Shown one piece after another: positions 12,929-23,235 of a DNA stretch of 64,000 nucleotides (within the stretch, counting starts at the first letter, position 1; each line of letters starts with the position of its first letter). The stretch comes from Eremophila alpestris peregrina (Eukaryota > Chordata > Aves > Passeriformes > Alaudidae). The DNA lies in NCBI GenBank assembly GCA_009792885.1, contig WMCF01000023.1, positions 10,996,013-11,060,012 of the forward strand, given 5' to 3'. Made by a program: the position numbers and the translations under genes. The notes below the pieces were generated by a model, which saw only the letters and a program-made list of their open reading frames with translations, did no database searches and was not told the DNA's origin.

Positions 12929-12972
12929 CACTGCAGAATGGCAAAGCCAAAGGAGATGGAGATCGTCTCGTG
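12929..12972 (-). other. SAA: SAA non-coding exon 1 (5' UTR)
   Basis: The exon is bounded by a strong GTGAGTGA donor (GT at 12928-12927) and lies about 25-65 bases downstream of the TATA box. The start site near 12970 is inferred from the usual TATA spacing. Confidence 0.65.
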
Positions 12973-12994
12973 TGCTCTCAAGACTCAGAGAGGG

Positions 12995-13002
12995 TATTTA
13001 TA
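12995..13002 (-). promoter_or_regulatory. SAA: SAA TATA box
   Basis: TATAAATA on the minus strand, followed at the expected distance by a candidate first exon with a consensus donor. Inducible SAA genes of mammals are also TATA-driven. Confidence 0.8.
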
Positions 13003-13051
13003 AGCAATTCAAACCCCTCAAAAGAGGAAACTGGAACAAATACCGATAGTT

Positions 13052-13062
13052 GGGAAATCCCC
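13052..13062. promoter_or_regulatory. SAA: NF-kB site of the SAA promoter
   Basis: GGGAAATCCCC matches the kB consensus GGGRNWYYCC. It lies 50 bases upstream of the TATA box, roughly 85-95 bases upstream of the inferred start, close to the position I recall for the kB site of human SAA1/SAA2. Cytokine induction is inferred from the site and the gene family. Confidence 0.75.
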
Positions 13063-13133
13063 ACCAGCACTCCCAACACAGAAATCATTACTGGAAACCT
13101 GTCCTTGTCCTTACTGAAAGTTCATAGCTCCTG

Positions 13134-13142
13134 TTACACAAT
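13134..13142. promoter_or_regulatory. SAA: C/EBP-like site upstream of SAA
   Basis: TTACACAAT matches the C/EBP pattern TTRCNNAA and lies about 165-175 bases upstream of the inferred SAA start. C/EBP-beta acts together with NF-kB on mammalian SAA genes. The motif is short and could be chance; its spacing supports it. Confidence 0.55.
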
Positions 13143-14451
13143 TTTTTAGAGAGTATATGGTGTTTCTTCAGCTGTCCTTGGGACTATTTGCTCCTCTTAA
13201 CAACCAAACTGGCAAACTGCCTTGAAGGCTGAAGAGTTCCATGTGCTTGAAGTGTTGCTGTTGTCTTAAGGTGACACTTAAGAACTGAACAGAGCTCAGA
13301 GGGAAAGGTGCCTGGCTGTGTGCACATGGGAATGAACACAAGGCCAGGTGTGTGTCTGTGCACAGGGAACAGTGAGCTGCATTACCAGAATGGCTGCAGG
13401 AACTGCTAAGTGAAATTCCCATGCATGCTGGGATTGCCAGATGAATCCCAGAGGTAATGAAATGGAAAATGTGAAGTGTTGCTCAATTCCATTGCAAAGC
13501 AAACTACACACACCTACATTCCTGCTGATAATGCTCTAAGATAGCACAGACACACAGACCATCAAGAGGTTCTGAATGGTTCATTTTGCCTTGACTTGCT
13601 CTCACAGACCCCTCAAGAGGGACTCCAGCCACCCTGCTGCAACAGTGGCTCCGTGGGGCTCAGGTGGAGTAAACAGCAGTAAACATTTTACCTAAGGGGA
13701 AATTCAGATCCAGACAGCCACAATTCTGCTAGATTTTTAAATTAACTGTCTACCGCTATTGGCATGATTCAGTGTTCATGCACCCATTGTGCTCTCCCTG
13801 CTTAAAGCCTGCTGGCTTCCCTTCATTAACAACTTGACACAACCATTTCCCCTGCAGAAAACTCCAGGGTTGAGTGTTGCACTCCAGTTGCACTGGAGAG
13901 TTAGTGTGCAGGAAGTGTCCTCATTGTGTGGCCTTGTACATGATTTAACAAGTCTAGGAGAGCACTTTACATTCCCCTCAGAAGAGTTAAGGGTAGCTGC
14001 CCCACTGCCAACTCTACTACTATAAACAATTTGCTCCTGGAGCTTCAGGGCAGAGGCAAGACTTGAAAGAGGTGCAATAAAGCTGTTAAAGTGTCAACAG
14101 TAACTTCCTTGGGCATCAATGGATTTCAGTCAAAAAATTAGGATAAGGGCAGAGGAGGCATTTTCCATAGACAGGCCTGGAGCAGCAGGACAGATACTCT
14201 GTAGTGTGATATATCTCAGAAGGGAGCAATTTGCTGCAAGAATCTAAACCTTAAACCAATGGACAAAGAGACCTTGCAAAAAACAGGGAGCAGGCACAGA
14301 TTTTTGTCTCCTTGTACTCCTGACCCTAGTACTTCACAGTGTAACAGCTCAGCTACTGCAGGGACTAGAGTACTGTGTTTTGTTCACATTCTGATATCCT
14401 ACATCCTTGCAGTACATGGCAGGTCAAGTGCCTTCTCTGCTGGCTGCAAGT
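13143..14451. other. Intergenic, upstream of SAA
   Basis: I see no gene or named repeat. The boundary at 14451 is the edge of an endogenous retroviral LTR. Confidence 0.5.
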
Positions 14452-14981
14452 TGTTGGAATAAATCAGCCGAGACTCCACTTTCTTCATGCAGAAATCCAA
14501 GTCTTTATTCACAAAGCTGATATTTATAGGAAATATCAGAAGGCACTGTGTTAAACATAATTGCTCAGCAATACAGTGAAACTCAGTTCATTGGTCATTA
14601 AGGGCTATTGTATATGTCTATCAAACTTTCTCTCTCTAGATATGTATTGGGGATTGAAAGAGATTAAACCCTGATTTGCTGATCAGAATTTGTTTTTGCT
14701 GAGATTTTCCAAACCCTTTTATACTGTTTTAGGAGGGGTAGTAGTTTTATCTACAATGATCATGTTAAACATTATGTAAACAAACTTATACATTTTACAA
14801 AATCTCTTGCTTGCAGGGGGGTTTGATTCGATCTTCTTTTTTTCCTGTCGCCAAACTTGATCCAATCTTCTCATAATCTTCAAAGCTTTGTTTGTTCTTG
14901 CTAAGGCATTTTGGTTTATCAAACTAACTATGCTAATTAAATCCACAGCACCCTGTCCTGTGTATCCCAACATCTCCTACA
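14452..14981 (-). mobile_element. 3' LTR of the endogenous retrovirus
   Basis: Read on the minus strand, the LTR begins TGTAGGAG immediately after a G/A-rich polypurine tract and ends CCAACA. An AATAAAG polyadenylation signal lies in R (plus-strand complement near 14502-14510). The first 180 bases or so of the plus strand align, with about a dozen differences, to 25133-25310. The six bases GCAAGT at 14446-14451 would be one copy of a target duplication. I did not find its partner. Confidence 0.75.
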
Positions 14982-15115
14982 TTTCCCCCTTTTCTGTTAT
15001 TTTTATTAATTTTACAGACTTCAAAATACAAGGAATAATTATAAGAATACATAATATAATGCCTAATACATATAAGCTTATTTTAACTACATTTTTAATC
15101 TACCCATTGAGTCCC

Positions 15116-15834
15116 TGTCTTGGTTTGGAAAGACAGGTGTCTGCTAGGGAAAAGCCAAAGCCCCCCCTTGCACTGGAAAATGCAACCCCCCTCCCTGTGA
15201 ATTATAAATTTGAAATTAAGGGGTTTTCAGGCAAAGATATGAGGATTTAGGAATAACAGTTCTTTACTAGGAATATAAAAAAAATGTAGTAGTACAGAAC
15301 ACAAACAAAAACAAACAAACAAAAAATACTGACAGAGTCAGAATACGACTTGGCACCCTGTTGGTCAGGGTGCTGGCAGCAGTCCAGTTAAGTCTTCCTG
15401 CAGTGACAGCTATGGTTTTGTTGGGGCAGAGATGATCCTGTAGAAGAGTGCCGTGGTGATGAGGTGTCTGGTCTCTCTCTGGAAATCCAGTGGAAAAAAC
15501 AGCTGTCCCGGTGTTGTGAGTCTCAGGTTTTTATCCAGGTGGGAATGCTTGGCTCCTCCCACTGAGTGGAGCATCTCGCAATGGGATGATGTAATTCTTT
15601 CAGTCATGCAGAGAGCCTTAAATGGCCCATTAACAGCACATACCTCCCTGGAGGGAAGATGGGTCATGGGAGAGTTAATGATCACTGTCCCACCTGGTTT
15701 TAATAGCTGGGCCATTAACACCTGCCCCTCCTTCCCGGAATTAGAAGAGATAAAGAAAAATACCTCCCCAACTGATTCCGACAGATGGTAAATAGACTAC
15801 ATACTTTTTTTTTGTTACATCTTGCAACCCAGGA
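15116..15834. mobile_element. LTR of a second family, copy 1 (full length)
   Basis: It runs from TGTCTTGGTTTGGAAAGACA to CAACCCAGGAC, about 720 bases, and is the longest of three related copies. It interrupts the older retrovirus between RNase H and the polypurine tract. Sequences with this start are abundant in passerine genomes as I recall. Whether it is a solo LTR or part of a longer element is not shown, as no internal region follows. Confidence 0.7.
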
Positions 15835-15839
15835 CTGTT

Positions 15840-17040
15840 CCCAATCTCTTAGGAGTTGATTCAGCCAATCAAACCCATCATCTGCTTGCAGTTTGTTTAC
15901 ACTCTTTTCAGGGCTGATACTTCAGCTCTCATCATGATTCCTGCAACATAAGCTGAATCTGTTACTAGATTAAGAGGAACAGAATTTTTTTTTTTAAAGC
16001 TTTGACAACAGTAGCACGTTTAACAATTTGGAGGGTATCCTTCAAATGTGGACACATCTGATTTCTGGGCACTATAAAAAGAGTCTCTCTATGCCGTTAC
16101 TGATTTATGAGAGTGACCAGAACCATCTATAAATACTGTTAAGGCTTGAAGTAGAATTTCACTTCTCTTTGATTTTTCTGTTAATTGAAATAAAGGTGTT
16201 AAAAGCTATGTTCTGGAGGATGTATTGAGATTTGCCTTCTGAATTCAGCAAAGGCCATTTGAATAGCCTCAGATTCATGAAATATCGAAATATTCAAAGA
16301 AAAAGTGAGAAGAGGCAGGAAAACAATGGAAAGTTCCACTCCTGCAAGAGAAGTTAGTCTCTGTCTGACTTAACCAGTTGGGCTATCATTTTACGTTGGG
16401 TACTGATGGTTTTGCTCGCTTGGTGTGGTAAAAAAAATCCATGATAAGCAAAGGGCCTGGTGCCTTGGAGTCCCATAAAAATATCAAAGGTGGGGCTGTT
16501 TTGCTGGATGCAAATTTATTAAAAGGAAAGGCAGCTCAGGTGCCCGGCTTGCCACTTTACCAAGCCCTGCAGTGCTGCCGAACTTGCAAATTGAGCTGAT
16601 ATAAGGTCTAAATCTCCCTTTAGCAGTTCAAACAAAAGGACATAACTCTGCATTTGGGATTTCTAAAAGAGAGCCTGCTCCCAAAAGTTTTTTTGTGCAT
16701 CATGTAAGGTGCGAATGTTTGTCTGAATTTGCAGATTTTGGGAAGAAATTTTATAGACTCCAATACACCACCCCAAATACCTCCAAGGAGGGTGTTGCAC
16801 CTTTTCAGAAGCTATGCAAAACCTTGCTTTGACTTTACAGCTTCAGTGACAAGGGCTAAGGTTTTTGTTTTTGGTTGGTCAACAGGCTATGTCTTAGCAC
16901 TAAATACAATTCTCAGTAAATACCATGATATTTAGGAAGTCATAATTTATCTTTATCTTCAGTAGCAGTAAGAAACTGCTCCAGAGGAATTCCCAATTGT
17001 TCAGGTAGACCAAACTTATACCCACAATCTAATGGCTGAA
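15840..17040 (-). pseudogene. Degenerate retroviral reverse transcriptase/RNase H region
   Basis: Minus-strand frames hold an RNase H start motif (DGSG, about 16135-16110), a TDSAYV motif (15962-15945) typical of the retroviral RNase H core, and upstream an RT connection-like segment around 16450-16370. Stops interrupt the frame, so no functional polymerase is encoded. Integrase was not seen. The remnant ends where the second-family LTR is inserted. Confidence 0.65.
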
Positions 17041-17220
17041 TTTGTGCATTATTTCTGCTGCAAAAGTATTCAATAATAACTCTGGGAATGTTGGAGCACA
17101 TACAGTGATACACATCCAGCACAGTGCCCATGGTTAGTGTAGGAAAGCAGGCAGGCAGAGAAAATAAGCATGCAGGCATGTAAGCAAGTATGAGGAGCTT
17201 GAGGTTGTGTGGAAGTTTGT

Positions 17221-17394
17221 ACGTCTGTGTGTGTCTCTTGCCAGCATGGCAGGCAGGCTTGTGTGTGTGGGTGGGTGCGTGCATGTGTGTGGTGTAGTGT
17301 GTGTGTGTGTCTGTGTGTGAGTGTCTTGTGTGTGTGTGTGTGTGGTGTAGTGTGTGTGTGTGTCTTGTGTGGGTGCGTGCGTGTGTGTCTGCTT
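17221..17394. repeat. Compound TG microsatellite
   Basis: About 170 bases of (TG)n are interrupted by TC and GTAG variants. A block of about 30 bases (GTGTGGTGTAGTGTGTGTGTG) occurs twice, so the tract has itself been duplicated. Open frames across it are artefacts. Confidence 0.9.
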
Positions 17395-18249
17395 GTTACA
17401 ATACTTTTTATCTTTCTCTATGTTGAATATTACAATTTACAATAACCAATCCATAGAAGACACATCTCTCGTACAATTTACATATAGCCTATAAGAGTTG
17501 CTATATTACCATACCTATTACACTTTAAACCTAAACTCTATTTCCAAAAACTCCTTTTTTCTTCCTTGCCACGTTGGCAGGGTCTTCTTTAACCTTTGGA
17601 CTTCTCCAGCATGCCTTCACTCTCTTAGGGTATCCTGGGGGATTCTCCTGTGGTCAGCCGAGCTATTGTTTCCTAGACGTTCATTGAGCAGTCTCTGGCT
17701 TCTTAGATGTCAAAGGTTGCTTTCAGTTCTACCTTGCTTCTATATTTCATACTGTTTGTGGATTGTGATTATTCACAATCCCCTTGCCAGGTATAATTAT
17801 ATGGCTGTCCTGTTCCATTTTCCCCAACAGGTCGGCCATTTCTCAACCCTAGAAAACAAATCTATTGAAATTAAACGCACTTGGATGTAAACACTCTAGA
17901 ATTCAGATAACCAAAACCATTGTTTTCTTTCTTTCATAGACAATGAAATGAAAAATTAAATTACAATTACTATTAAACTAACAAAAGTATATTTTTTAAA
18001 ATGTTTACCACACTTCAAATTACTAGATAGACATTAATTGGGATTGAATTCATTCACTCTGTGTGTAACCCTGTGGCAAAGAGTCTCTCAAAAAACAATT
18101 TAAAATGTTGAAAACATAAAAAGGCTTTTCTGCAGTCTTCTCAGCAGGGATGTCATCACCAGCTCCCCCTCCCACCTTTCCTGTGAAGAACTTAAAGAGG
18201 CATTGATCTATCCAAACTGTTTTTCTGCTTTCTAGGTTAGTTCTAAATC

Positions 18250-18500
18250 CCACGCGCTTTAATGACCACCACTAAAAATTTGTTGAATGCTAAAACCCCA
18301 CTGTGTCAAGAGATCTCTTCCCCACAAAACCAGGGGATAGACAGTACAAAAGATTTAACTGCAGCAATTTGCATTGCATCGATAATTGGGCCATTGGCTT
18401 TTTGAGATAACATCACACCTGCACCCAGTATCAATGAGAACTGTGAGCAAGGCGCAGTAACCAGGTTCTAAGAGTCTGTAGATTCCTGTAGGGAGACAAA
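18250..18500 (-). pseudogene. Degenerate retroviral protease
   Basis: A minus-strand LIDTG (18438-18424) matches the aspartic-protease active site. About 90 bases further on, in another frame, a WGRDLL motif marks the C-terminal end of beta/alpha-retroviral proteases. The frame change shows that the gene is broken. Its place upstream of the RT/RNase H remnants is the normal retroviral order. Confidence 0.65.
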
Positions 18501-19385
18501 AACTGAGCAATTAGACAACCTTACTGTGTTCTTGGTTGGTATGTCCAGTCTGGAATTTCCTGGAGCTGCTGCATTGTAGGTCGGTCCGGTGGATGTGGGC
18601 TGGGCCAGTTGGAAGCTGAAGGTTGCTCCTGGTTACTGCACCAGCTTGGCTGTGGGATTTGTGTCTGCACAGGTTGCCATCCCGTGCTGAGAGATGAGTT
18701 GCTCTGTAAAGGCTGGCCATTCTGATGAAACTTACAGCAGCATTGAGTAGCAAAGTGAGGGCCAAGTCTCTGTCCTTAAGGGCTTTCTTTTTTATCTGTA
18801 ACCAGTTGTTATGCATATCTGAAAGAAACAGGCTCAGACCCTAAACCCATTTTAAGACAAGGCCCTTAAGAATAGCAGTTATGAGTAAAGGCCTTGGGGT
18901 TAAAGACTAATCACACCATCTAGTATTTGGATCCCTCCCAAATTTCCTTCAGGACAGAGATACTTCAAACACAGCAAACTCCTGGAGTGCTTCTGTAAGT
19001 GGGACAAACCACAAGACTAGCAGTTCAGAGGAGGCTTTCAACAAAGCTCTTTTTTTGGAACTTTGAAAAATCCTTAAAATTAGGAGACAGCATTGGGTCA
19101 AACCACAGAGCAAGTGCAAGGACTAGCCAGAGAGATAACCTGGTCTAAGAGCTGCATGAGCAGCTAGAGAACTGCCAAAGGATCCTGAAATGACATGTGT
19201 CATTTAGATAGTTACACAAGGAGATGTTAAAGCATATAAGAAGCAGGCTATAAATACAGTAATAACATCTTACGAACAATGTCTATTATAAAATCAGTAA
19301 ATTCACATCATGTAAACAATATGTCAGTAGTAACTGTCTTAGATCTAAACAGTCATGTAACTATGACAGTAAAATGAAACAAAGG

Positions 19386-19926
19386 TGTGCTGGTTTGAAA
19401 GCAAAATCAGTGAGAGTCTCTAAGTCAGAAATACAATTTAATAAGAAAACTATAAAATAATGTAATTGTAAAAGGAACAAATAAAAAGACCCTTGCAGAG
19501 CCAGAATACAACCTGACACCCTGTTCGTTAGGGTAGTGGTAGCAGTCCAAATGAAGCAGTCTTGTTGAAGCAGTGATCCTGTAGAAAGATCTGGCACCTT
19601 CTGTCCTCTGGGAATCCAGTCAGGCCATGTGCTGTCCCAAACTCCACATTGGGAACGGGTGGCTTCTCCCCCCTGGGAAGAGCATCTCACAATGGGCTGA
19701 TATCGTTCTATGAGTCAGACAATGGGTCCTTGATTGCCCATTAAGCAGAGACAGCTCCCGAGGGGAGTTACCTGTGAGTCACTGGCCAGGGCATTGATGG
19801 GCCATTAACAGCAGATAGTCCGGAGGGAGGGGGCAGGGAAAACACTGCCCCACCTGGTTCCAAAAACCCATGAAGATGGTAATAGGATACATACTTTGGG
19901 CACATTTTACATTGCAACCTAGGACA
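19386..19926. mobile_element. LTR of the second family, copy 2
   Basis: It begins TGTGCTGGTTTGAAAG and ends CAACCTAGGACA, about 540 bases, in the same direction as copy 1. The four bases AAGG flank both ends (19382-19385 and 19927-19930), consistent with a short target duplication. No internal retroviral region is attached, so a solo LTR is likely. Confidence 0.7.
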
Positions 19927-20178
19927 AAGGAAAACACTAAACCAGCTTACAATCAATGACAGCCACAATATAGAATCATTACTGATTCTTCTATGTTATC
20001 TACTGAAGATAAAACAGCAGAGATTGTAACAAGAATCTTCAACAAAATCAAGGGTGAACACACTGTATCTTCTTTATCCACAAACGTCTTTATCACAGCT
20101 GTTTTAGTTGAAATAGTCTTATATCTTATAAGAAAACAGCTGTATCTCTTACAATATAGAAAAGTAATATTTAACTGT

Positions 20179-20640
20179 CTTAGACTGCAATGCAAGATGT
20201 AACCAGAAATATTTTTTCTATCACCATCAGTTAAAACCAGGTGGGGCAGTGTTCTTTATCTCTTTCATGACCCATCCTCCCTCCAGGAGATATCTTCTGT
20301 TAATGGCCCATTAAGGCTCACTGCATGACTGATAAAATTACATCATCCCATTGTGAGATGCTCCACCCACGGGGAGGAGCCAGGCATTCCCACCTGGATA
20401 TATTCTCAGATTTGGAACACCACAGGCAGCCTTTTTCCACTGCATTCCCTGAGGAAGACCAGACCCATCTACACCACCACTGGATCTTCAGAGAAAAATT
20501 ACACCTTTCTACAGGATCACTGCTTCAACAGACCCACATCTGCCACTCCAGGAGGACTGCAGCCACCATTTATCCAGACTGCTTCCAACACCCTGATTAA
20601 CAGGGTGTCAGGTTGTATTCTGACTTTTTCTGCTTGAGCA
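20179..20640. mobile_element. LTR of the second family, copy 3 (inverted, truncated)
   Basis: The reverse complement matches copies 1 and 2 from their TGCAACCCAGGACA end up to the GACACCCTGTT...CAGAATAC block, then diverges at a T-rich tract near 20640. Relative to copies 1 and 2 it is inverted and lacks the other end. It stops about 100 bases before the ISY1 retrocopy. Confidence 0.7.
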
Positions 20641-20742
20641 ATTTTTTTTTTTTGGTGAGCTGATTATTTCTAAACTTTACAGAACTGCTGCAGGTAAAAT
20701 TCAAGGTTATAGCACTAAGTTAACTTCAAATTAATTGATTAA

Positions 20743-22030
20743 GAGCGACGAGCTTGGAGCGGCTGCAGGCACAGCACATTTGGCAAGACCATGGCTCGCA
20801 ACGCGGAGAAGGCCATGACAGCCTTGGCAAGATTTCGGAAAGCCCAGCTTGAGGAAGGAAAAGTCAAGGAGCGAAGGCCTTTCCTTGCATCAGAGTGTAA
20901 TGACCTGCCCAAAGCTGAGAAATGGAGGAGACAGATCATTGGGGAGATTTCCAGGAAAGTGGCACAGATCCAAAATGCTGGATTGGGTGAGTTCAGAATT
21001 CGGGACCTGAATGATGAAATAAACAAGCTTCTGAGGGAGAAAGGACACTGGGAACACAGAATAAAGGAGCTGGGAGGTCCTGATTATGCTAAGGTTGGCC
21101 TGAAAATGTTAGATCATGAAGGGAAAGAAGTTCCAGGAAACAGAGGCTACAAATACTTTGGGGCTGCAAAGGATTTGCCAGGAGTTAGAGAGCTTTTTGA
21201 AAAGGAACCCCTGCCACCCCCACGGAAGACTCGAGCTGAACTTGTGAAGGACATTGACGATGAGTACTACGGCTACAGGGATGAAGATGATGGGATTCTG
21301 GAGCCCCTGGAGCAGGAATATGAGAAGAAAATTATGGCAGAAGCAGTGGAAAAATGGAAGATGGAGAGAGAAGCACGACTTGCAAGAGGGGAGGAGGAAG
21401 AGGAAGAAAACATCTATGCTGTCTATGAGGAAGAGTCTGATGAGGAAGGTGGCAAGAAGAGAGAAGGTGAAGACAGCCAACAGAAATTCATTGCACATGT
21501 TCCAGTGCCAAGTCAATGGGAGATTGAGGAAGCTCTTGTACGAAGAAAGAAAATGGAGCTGCTCCAGAAGTACGCCAGTGAAACCCTCCTGGCAGAGAGC
21601 GAGGAGGCAAAGGCACTTTTAGGATTGTAACATTGCACCAATGTCCTGGCTTGTGTGTAATCCCTCTGAAAGCAATGGTTCTAGCAGTTCTACTTAAGTT
21701 CTGGTAGCAATGGGTTTTAGCTATGAAAGTTCCTTTGCATGTGGAACAAACGGCTGGAATTACAGCGTGGTGTTCCAAGTGTGGGATATGGGGTTGTGTT
21801 TGTTAAAGTCATTACTGGTTACGTTTACCAGAAAGCCCTGTGGCAGGGCACAGCATCAGGCTGGGCCCTGAGAGGTCAGATGGGGAGAGATCTGTGGGGA
21901 GAGACACGTGGACAGCAGCACTGCAGCTGAGCAGCCAGTGAGTGTTCTTCTTCTGTTAAGTTTTGGTGATGTCTGGTGGAAATTAAAGGTATATAAGGGA
22001 GTGTTTTCTACAATAAAGTTATTTCCTTTG
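20743..22030 (+). mobile_element. ISY1: Processed retrocopy of ISY1 mRNA
   Basis: The extent is inferred from a GC-rich 5' UTR-like start (AGCGACGAGCTTGG), the coding region at 20791-21630, and a 3' UTR-like tail ending just after AATAAA at 22011-22016. No introns remain, although vertebrate ISY1 is multi-exon. No poly(A) tract follows the signal and I could not define target duplications, so both ends are approximate. Confidence 0.75.
20791..21630 (+). CDS. ISY1: ISY1-like intronless gene (intact retrocopy of the splicing factor ISY1)
   Basis: A single open frame encodes 279 residues from MARNAEKAMTALARF to ALLGL, nearly the whole of ISY1 (human about 285 residues). ISY1 is a subunit of the Prp19-associated (NTC) group in the catalytic spliceosome. 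Conserved blocks include KERRPFLASEC, GEFRIRDLNDEINKLLREKG, GNRGYKYFGAAKDLPGVREL and QQKFIAHVPVPSQ. The Glu-rich tract near residue 205 is shorter than in mammals. Several usually conserved positions differ (for example GYRDEDDG where human has GYLDEDDG, and PSQWEIEE for PSQQEIEE). There is no stop or frameshift. Expression is unknown; it may be a young pseudogene still open by chance, a functional retrogene, or the only ISY1 of the assembly. It lies among LTRs on the strand opposite the retrovirus. Confidence 0.85.
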   Translation: MARNAEKAMTALARFRKAQLEEGKVKERRPFLASECNDLPKAEKWRRQIIGEISRKVAQIQNAGLGEFRIRDLNDEINKLLREKGHWEHRIKELGGPDYAKVGLKMLDHEGKEVPGNRGYKYFGAAKDLPGVRELFEKEPLPPPRKTRAELVKDIDDEYYGYRDEDDGILEPLEQEYEKKIMAEAVEKWKMEREARLARGEEEEEENIYAVYEEESDEEGGKKREGEDSQQKFIAHVPVPSQWEIEEALVRRKKMELLQKYASETLLAESEEAKALLGL

Positions 22031-22457
22031 CATGCACAAGGGGGTCCATGTGTCTTTGTTCTTCATTGTTACACAGGAGGAGAACCATTATTCTGGTTTC
22101 TCCACTAGAATGACTTGTACTACAGTGCTGGGAAAGGTTAAACCTTGGTGAGCTTGTCTCTGCATCTAACAGCTGTCTTCAGTGCCTTCAATTTGGGAAA
22201 GAGCCTGTGCAGTGGGGCCTCTTACAGACAGAACCACACTCGGTGGGCTCCTAAATCCTGGAAGAAAATCCATGGCGTTCCTGACATCCTATCTGCTCTG
22301 TCCTGACTGTAAGTGGGCACATCTTCTCATGCTGGGTTTAGCTGAGCTGAGAAGTACCTTACAGTATTACACCTGCTTAATTTACCAGAATAACATGGAA
22401 CCTGTGTAGAGGTGCCTTGAAGGCAGATCTTACGAGTGGCTGTGGAGGAGATTTGCA

Positions 22458-22975
22458 CTGGTGAGGCCACACCTTGAGTATTGTGTCCAGTTCTGGGCCC
22501 CTCAGTTTAGGAAGGACATTGAGATGCTTGAGCGCGTCCAGAGGAGGGCAACAAAGCTGGTGAGGGGCTTGGAAGACTGAACGACTGAGGGAGCTGGGGT
22601 TGTTTAGCCTGGGGAAAAGGAGACTCAGAGGTGACCTTATCGTTCTCTACAACTTCATGAAGGGTGGCTGTGCTCAGCTGGGGGTTGGTCTCTTTCTCCA
22701 GGCAACAACAGACAGAACAAGAGGGCACAGTATCAAGCTGCGCCAAGGGAGATACAGGCTAGATATTAGGAAAAAGTTTTTCACAGAAAGGGTAATAAAG
22801 TTCTGGAATGGACTGTCCAGGGAGGTGGTGGAGTCACCATCCCTGGATGTGTTTAAAAAAAGACTGGATGTGGCACTTGGTGCCATGATCTAGTTGAGGT
22901 GTTAGAACATGGGTTGGACTCGATGATCTTAAAGGTCTCTTCCAACCTAGAAATTCTGTGATCCGACTCTATCTA
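22458..22975 (+). mobile_element. CR1 LINE, 3' end fragment
   Basis: This is typical CR1 3' sequence: GAGGCCACACCTTGAGTA, a TGGGCCCCTCA block, GGAGGTGGTGGAGTCACC, and the 3' terminus GGTTGGACTCGATGATCTTA followed by CCAACC...TTCTGTGAT. It is 5' truncated, as is usual for CR1, and lies about 430 bases downstream of the ISY1 retrocopy. Confidence 0.92.
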
Positions 22976-23095
22976 AAACACATGCAATGTCTAAAACCTG
23001 TTACCCTTTTTGTGGTTTGTAACTGTGCCTGGATCAATTACTAAAATGCTGGGTATGCCAGCAGCTACTTTGCTCAAATATTTTAATTAAAACTT

Positions 23096-23235
23096 ATTTA
23101 CAAAACAAAAAACCAAACCAGAAAAAAACCCCCAAACAACCCCCCCCCCCAAAAAAAAAACCCAAACCCAAAACCACCCCAAAGTACCCAAAACCAAAAC
23201 AAACCCCAAAAAACACCAACAAAAAAAAACCCAAC
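23096..23235. repeat. A/C-rich low-complexity tract
   Basis: About 140 bases are almost entirely A and C on the plus strand, including C and A homopolymer runs of about ten. The long minus-strand frames through it are artefacts. Confidence 0.85.

Noticed and set aside
17209..17445. Cys/Val-rich frame of 78 codons
   Set aside because: It is a translation of the TG microsatellite.
18511..18816. Minus-strand frame of 101 codons upstream of the protease remnant, possibly a dUTPase or gag-pro segment
   Set aside because: Its position would suit dUTPase, but I could not find the family motifs, so I did not annotate it separately.
21109..21516. Minus-strand frame of 135 codons opposite the ISY1 copy
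   Set aside because: It is the complement of the acidic ISY1 coding sequence, giving a Leu/Phe-rich artefact that looks like membrane segments.
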